Positions 33,207 through 36,278 of a stretch of 36,278 nt of DNA are shown piece by piece. Position 1 is the stretch's first letter. Each line of letters opens with the position of its first letter. The notes under the pieces are model-generated. The model saw only the letters and a program-made list of their open reading frames with translations, made no database searches and was not told the origin of the DNA. The DNA lies in assembly GCA_937923145.1 (NCBI GenBank), contig CALAJT010000041.1:1-36278 (forward strand), written 5' to 3'. The position numbers and the translations under genes are program-made. Origin of the DNA: an uncultured Rubritalea sp. (GTDB taxonomy: Bacteria; Verrucomicrobiota; Verrucomicrobiia; Verrucomicrobiales; Akkermansiaceae).

Positions 33207-34250
33207 TTAACGCATTTCTTCGATAAGACGATCAACGACCTTACCAGAATTCATCCCCTGAGACTCAGCGGCGAAGTTAGTAAGCACACGGTGACCTAGC
33301 ACCGGTCTGGCTACTGCTTCGATATCTTCCATTCTAGCTAGGTAAGAACCATGGAGAGCGGCACGAGATTTAGCTCCCAGTATTAAATACTGAACCGCAC
33401 GAGGACCTGCCCCCCAACTAACATTCTGCTTTACCCAGTCTGGAGTAGAGTCGAGATCTGGGCGTGTCTTGCGCACGATTTCCACTGCATAGTCATAGAT
33501 ATGATCTGGAACTGGAACACGACGAACTAGTTCTTGATATTCGACAACTTGTGCACCTGTTAGAACTGTATTTAGCGCGCTCTTCGCAGCACCTGTAGTT
33601 TCACGAGCAATGCGTTTTTCTTCAGCGGCTGAGGGGTAGTCAACATTGATAAGAAACATGAAACGGTCAAGCTGAGCTTCTGGAAGTGGGTAAGTTCCTT
33701 CTTGCTCGACTGGGTTCTGAGTAGCTAAAACAAAGAACGGTGGGTCGAGGTCATATTTAGTTCCGAGAGCAGTCACGTGACGTTCCTGCATAGCCTCCAA
33801 CATCGCTGCCTGAGTCTTGGCTGGCGCACGGTTAATCTCATCTGCTAGCAGGAGATTGGCGAAAATAGGTCCTTTGATAAACTGAAATTTGCGGTGACCG
33901 TTCTCGTCCTCTTGAATAATGTCGGTTCCTGTGATATCAGAAGGCATCAAATCTGGAGTGAACTGAATACGGTTAAATGAAAGCTCAAGAGTCTCCGCTA
34001 CAGATGAAACTAATAGTGTTTTAGCTAGTCCAGGGACCCCCATAAGAAGTGCATGACCTCTAGCGAACAAAGTGATTGCGAGCTGTTCCACAACTTCCTC
34101 CTGACCGATGATTACTTTAGCTATCTCATCTTTAAATGCTTGATACGATTTCCCAAGAGCATCGATAGCGGCAACATCGTCTGCTGGTAAGCTTGTCGTA
34201 GTAATGGTTACTGTAGAGGGAGTGTCTTTAGGTGCAGTGGCTGTTTCCAT
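33207..34250 (-). CDS. moxR: MoxR-family AAA+ ATPase
   Basis: A 347-residue ATPase. Walker A is GVPGLAKT (71-78). Walker B is [23 protein letters not shown], in the characteristic MoxR form. The sensor-1 region has [25 protein letters not shown], and the C-terminal lid carries [14 protein letters not shown] Thr-rich, probably disordered N-terminal stretch (about 1-22) precedes the core. MoxR proteins act as chaperones for VWA-domain partners. It is the first gene of the four-gene operon. Confidence 0.93.
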   Translation of the reverse strand: METATAPKDTPSTVTITTTSLPADDVAAIDALGKSYQAFKDEIAKVIIGQEEVVEQLAITLFARGHALLMGVPGLAKTLLVSSVAETLELSFNRIQFTPDLMPSDITGTDIIQEDENGHRKFQFIKGPIFANLLLADEINRAPAKTQAAMLEAMQERHVTALGTKYDLDPPFFVLATQNPVEQEGTYPLPEAQLDRFMFLINVDYPSAAEEKRIARETTGAAKSALNTVLTGAQVVEYQELVRRVPVPDHIYDYAVEIVRKTRPDLDSTPDWVKQNVSWGAGPRAVQYLILGAKSRAALHGSYLARMEDIEAVARPVLGHRVLTNFAAESQGMNSGKVVDRLIEEMR

Positions 34251-34476
34251 ATTGTTTCGTTATCTGAATTTCTATATTTACTACTATTCTAGCGATACTA
34301 TAAAAGCAATTTATCTATGTTGCTTAAATAAAAACCATATTAAATCGATGAGGGAAATTCAAATCTCAATAAAAGTGGATTCTCTAACCGATACGTGGGA
34401 TTTTGGCACACTATTACAGGGCATTTAAAAGTCTTGCAGTGAGTCGATCATGTGTAGATGCTCTGCGGGACGATCT
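34251..34476. promoter_or_regulatory. Divergent promoter region, moxR and exporter
   Basis: This 226-bp gap separates oppositely directed genes and must hold both promoters. It is AT-rich, but I find no pair of elements good enough to place either one. TATAGT and TAGAAT-like boxes occur on the minus strand at about 34285-34305. Confidence 0.35.
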
Positions 34477-36255
34477 ATGAAAAGATTCAAACCATATTTC
34501 CACTATCTTAAGCCGCTTAGAATCAAGTTAGCCATAGGCATTATTGCAGGACTGATAGGTGGTGCTGCTATGAGTGCCGGTCTTCCTCTTATGATGAAAC
34601 ATGTATTCCCAGTCATATTTGCAGATGGGAATACAGGCATGACTGAAGAAGCTCCAGCGTGGCTACAGGCTATAGCAGGGAGTAATATTTTGATTGTGGC
34701 TTGTTTGATGCTGCCTGCTGTATTCATCATCAGCGGCGTCACTACCTATATCAGTAAATTGCTATTAAATTACGTCGGTCTAAGAGTCCTAGAAAGCATT
34801 CGAATAGATGTTTTCAGACGCTTGCAATATTTATCACTGAGCTTTCACGGAAAGCAAAAAGGAGGTGACCTACTAAGCAGGGTAATGGGAGACACTTCAC
34901 TAATGCAGCAGGTACTATCCAAAGTTGTATTTGATATGGTAGTACTTCCTGGTGCTTTACTAGGATCTATTGCAACATTGATATATCTCTGCATGGAGGA
35001 TAGCAGTGTATTATCAATGCTGATCGGACTCATCACTATTCCTATTTGTGTGTTTCCCATCAGGGCACTTGCCAAGAGACTAGCTAAAAAAGCAGCTCTT
35101 ATGATGGGTAAACAAGGCGACATGTCTGCGACTGTAGCTGAGAATTTAGCGTCTCAACCTGTGGTAAGAGCTTACTTAATGGAAGAAGACCAGGTAACAA
35201 AGCTCAAAGAAGACACCTCAAAATTCCTCACCTTCAATATGGGGGTGCTAAAATATCGATATTTGATTAGTCCTAGCGTCGAGATTGTTTCTGCTATCGG
35301 AGTGGGTATAGCCATCTACCTGGGGGCTAAGCAAGGGTTGACACTAGATAAATTCTTACCACTTCTAATCGCACTATACGCAGCCTATGGACCGATTAAG
35401 AAAATAGGCAATCTTAGCTCGATGATAAAAGAGGGTGAAGCTGCACTAGATCGTCTTGAATATATTCTTCTTAGCAATGATGAAGTGTTAGATCCAGTAA
35501 ATCCACAAGAAATCGGCAGGTTAAAAGGAAATATTGACTTTATAGACTGTGACTTCAGTTACGGCAAAGATCCGATTTTGACTGATATCAACGTTAAAGT
35601 GAAAGCTGGTGAGACAATAGCTCTGGTAGGTGAAAGTGGAGCAGGAAAATCAACCTTTGTCTCATTAATCCCTAGATTCTTTGAAGTAGGGAAAGGGGAG
35701 GTGCGGGTGGATGGGATACTACTCAGTGACATGAGTCAGTCATCACTCAGAAAAAATATCGCAATCGTTAGCCAGCAACCGCTCTTGTTTCAAGGGACGA
35801 TAGCCGAAAATATTCTTATAGGGAAAAAGGGTTCTCCGATGTCTGAGGTGATTCAAGCAGCAAAAAATGCTAGCGCTCATAAATTTATAGAAAGTCTACC
35901 TGACGGATATGACACCGTTCTAGGCGAGCGCGGAGAGGGGCTTTCAGGAGGACAACGGCAGCGAGTTGTAATCGCTAGAGCATTTCTCAAGGACGCCCCT
36001 ATATTAATTCTAGATGAAGCTACTTCAGCGCTTGATAACGAGAGCGAAGCGCAGATTCAACTTTCATTGAGGGAGCTAAGCAAGGGACGCACCACATTCT
36101 TGATAGCACACCGCTTCAGTACTATCCGCGATGCTAAAAGAATCCTAGTTTTCGCTAAGTATAGCAAAGGTGGTAAAATAGTAGCAGATGGCTCACACGA
36201 AGACATTTACGAAACTTGCCAAACCTATAAAAGCCTCTACGACAAGCAGACTTAA
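34477..36255 (+). CDS. MsbA-like ABC exporter (lipid or drug)
   Basis: A 592-residue half-transporter, membrane domain plus ATPase. The membrane domain has six helices in the first about 320 residues. The nucleotide domain has Walker A GESGAGKS (about 385-392), the Q-loop SQQPLLFQG, the signature LSGGQRQR (about 490-497), Walker B ILILDEATSALD and the switch His in IAHRFST. The N-terminus KRFKPYFHYLKP resembles MsbA/LmrA exporters, so it may flip lipid A or export lipophilic compounds. The start at 34477 is chosen over 34450 because it matches the family start and has GGGA (34467-34470) upstream. The upstream nine residues (with CRC) look unnatural. Confidence 0.9.
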   Translation: MKRFKPYFHYLKPLRIKLAIGIIAGLIGGAAMSAGLPLMMKHVFPVIFADGNTGMTEEAPAWLQAIAGSNILIVACLMLPAVFIISGVTTYISKLLLNYVGLRVLESIRIDVFRRLQYLSLSFHGKQKGGDLLSRVMGDTSLMQQVLSKVVFDMVVLPGALLGSIATLIYLCMEDSSVLSMLIGLITIPICVFPIRALAKRLAKKAALMMGKQGDMSATVAENLASQPVVRAYLMEEDQVTKLKEDTSKFLTFNMGVLKYRYLISPSVEIVSAIGVGIAIYLGAKQGLTLDKFLPLLIALYAAYGPIKKIGNLSSMIKEGEAALDRLEYILLSNDEVLDPVNPQEIGRLKGNIDFIDCDFSYGKDPILTDINVKVKAGETIALVGESGAGKSTFVSLIPRFFEVGKGEVRVDGILLSDMSQSSLRKNIAIVSQQPLLFQGTIAENILIGKKGSPMSEVIQAAKNASAHKFIESLPDGYDTVLGERGEGLSGGQRQRVVIARAFLKDAPILILDEATSALDNESEAQIQLSLRELSKGRTTFLIAHRFSTIRDAKRILVFAKYSKGGKIVADGSHEDIYETCQTYKSLYDKQT

Positions 36256-36278
36256 TAAGTTTACCAACTAGAGCCTAT

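Noticed and set aside
34401-34420. Sigma-54 promoter upstream of the ABC exporter
   Set aside because: TTGGCAC is present, but the -12 GC is replaced by CA, which is an essential position.
34204-34428. 74-codon plus-strand ORF starting within moxR
   Set aside because: Its first part is antisense to moxR, its composition is atypical, and no start signal is visible.
1-36278. CRISPR array, tRNA or rRNA genes, insertion sequence ends
   Set aside because: I saw no regularly spaced direct repeats, no tRNA-like conserved loops, no rRNA stretches and no transposase frame.

Overview
The window looks like a chromosomal segment of a moderately AT-rich Gram-negative bacterium, most likely a marine Verrucomicrobiota. 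That assignment is my inference from a roughly 1060-residue SecA, the combined MoxR/DUF58/VWA cluster, LptE- and BamD-like lipoproteins and the run of small TPR and lipoprotein genes. There is no rRNA marker, so the phylum is not proven. Almost none of the resident genes has a Shine-Dalgarno sequence. The exceptions are the integron integrase, the small lipoprotein next to it and a dead toxin gene.

Left edge (1-2300): an integron. An intI gene with the integron-specific insertion reads rightward from 847, with a CTGT-N8-ACAG LexA-type box directly upstream. To its left, in the expected divergent orientation, lies a cassette region with one well-formed attC site (151-274, minus strand). Between attC and intI there is no sizeable gene. 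There are instead several bulged or branched inverted repeats, including a 65-nt element at 582-646 that can fold as a cloverleaf or as an attC-like hairpin. A small lipoprotein gene and a strong terminator close the region.

2817-10715 (minus strand): a housekeeping block with short spacers: a small membrane protein, an SDR oxidoreductase, a BamD-like TPR lipoprotein, an LptE-like lipoprotein, rsmI, a sugar-phosphate isomerase-like TIM barrel, a BatA-like VWA membrane protein broken by a one-base frameshift, and cstA.

10965-17499 (plus strand): a TPR protein, trpE, trpG, an ATP-grasp-like protein of unknown role and an FAH-family enzyme. A decayed toxin-antitoxin module follows: an RHH antitoxin without a normal start codon, and a YoeB-like toxin with two nonsense codons, a frameshift and a substituted catalytic His. 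A coiled-coil lipoprotein and a bidirectional terminator end the block.

17583-25895 (minus strand): secA with a structured leader, an acyltransferase-3 membrane protein, and a three-gene signalling unit made of a transmembrane pseudokinase, CreB and CreC. On the plus strand follow a photolyase (26005) and a decayed small secreted-protein gene (27509-28003).

28004-34250 (minus strand): a MoxR AAA+ ATPase, a DUF58 protein and two large VWA membrane proteins, an aerotolerance-type cluster in one operon. A plus-strand MsbA-like ABC exporter (34477) ends the window. The most unusual parts are the structured, gene-free integron cassette region, the eroded toxin-antitoxin pair, the pseudokinase/CreBC unit and the contrast in ribosome-binding sites.
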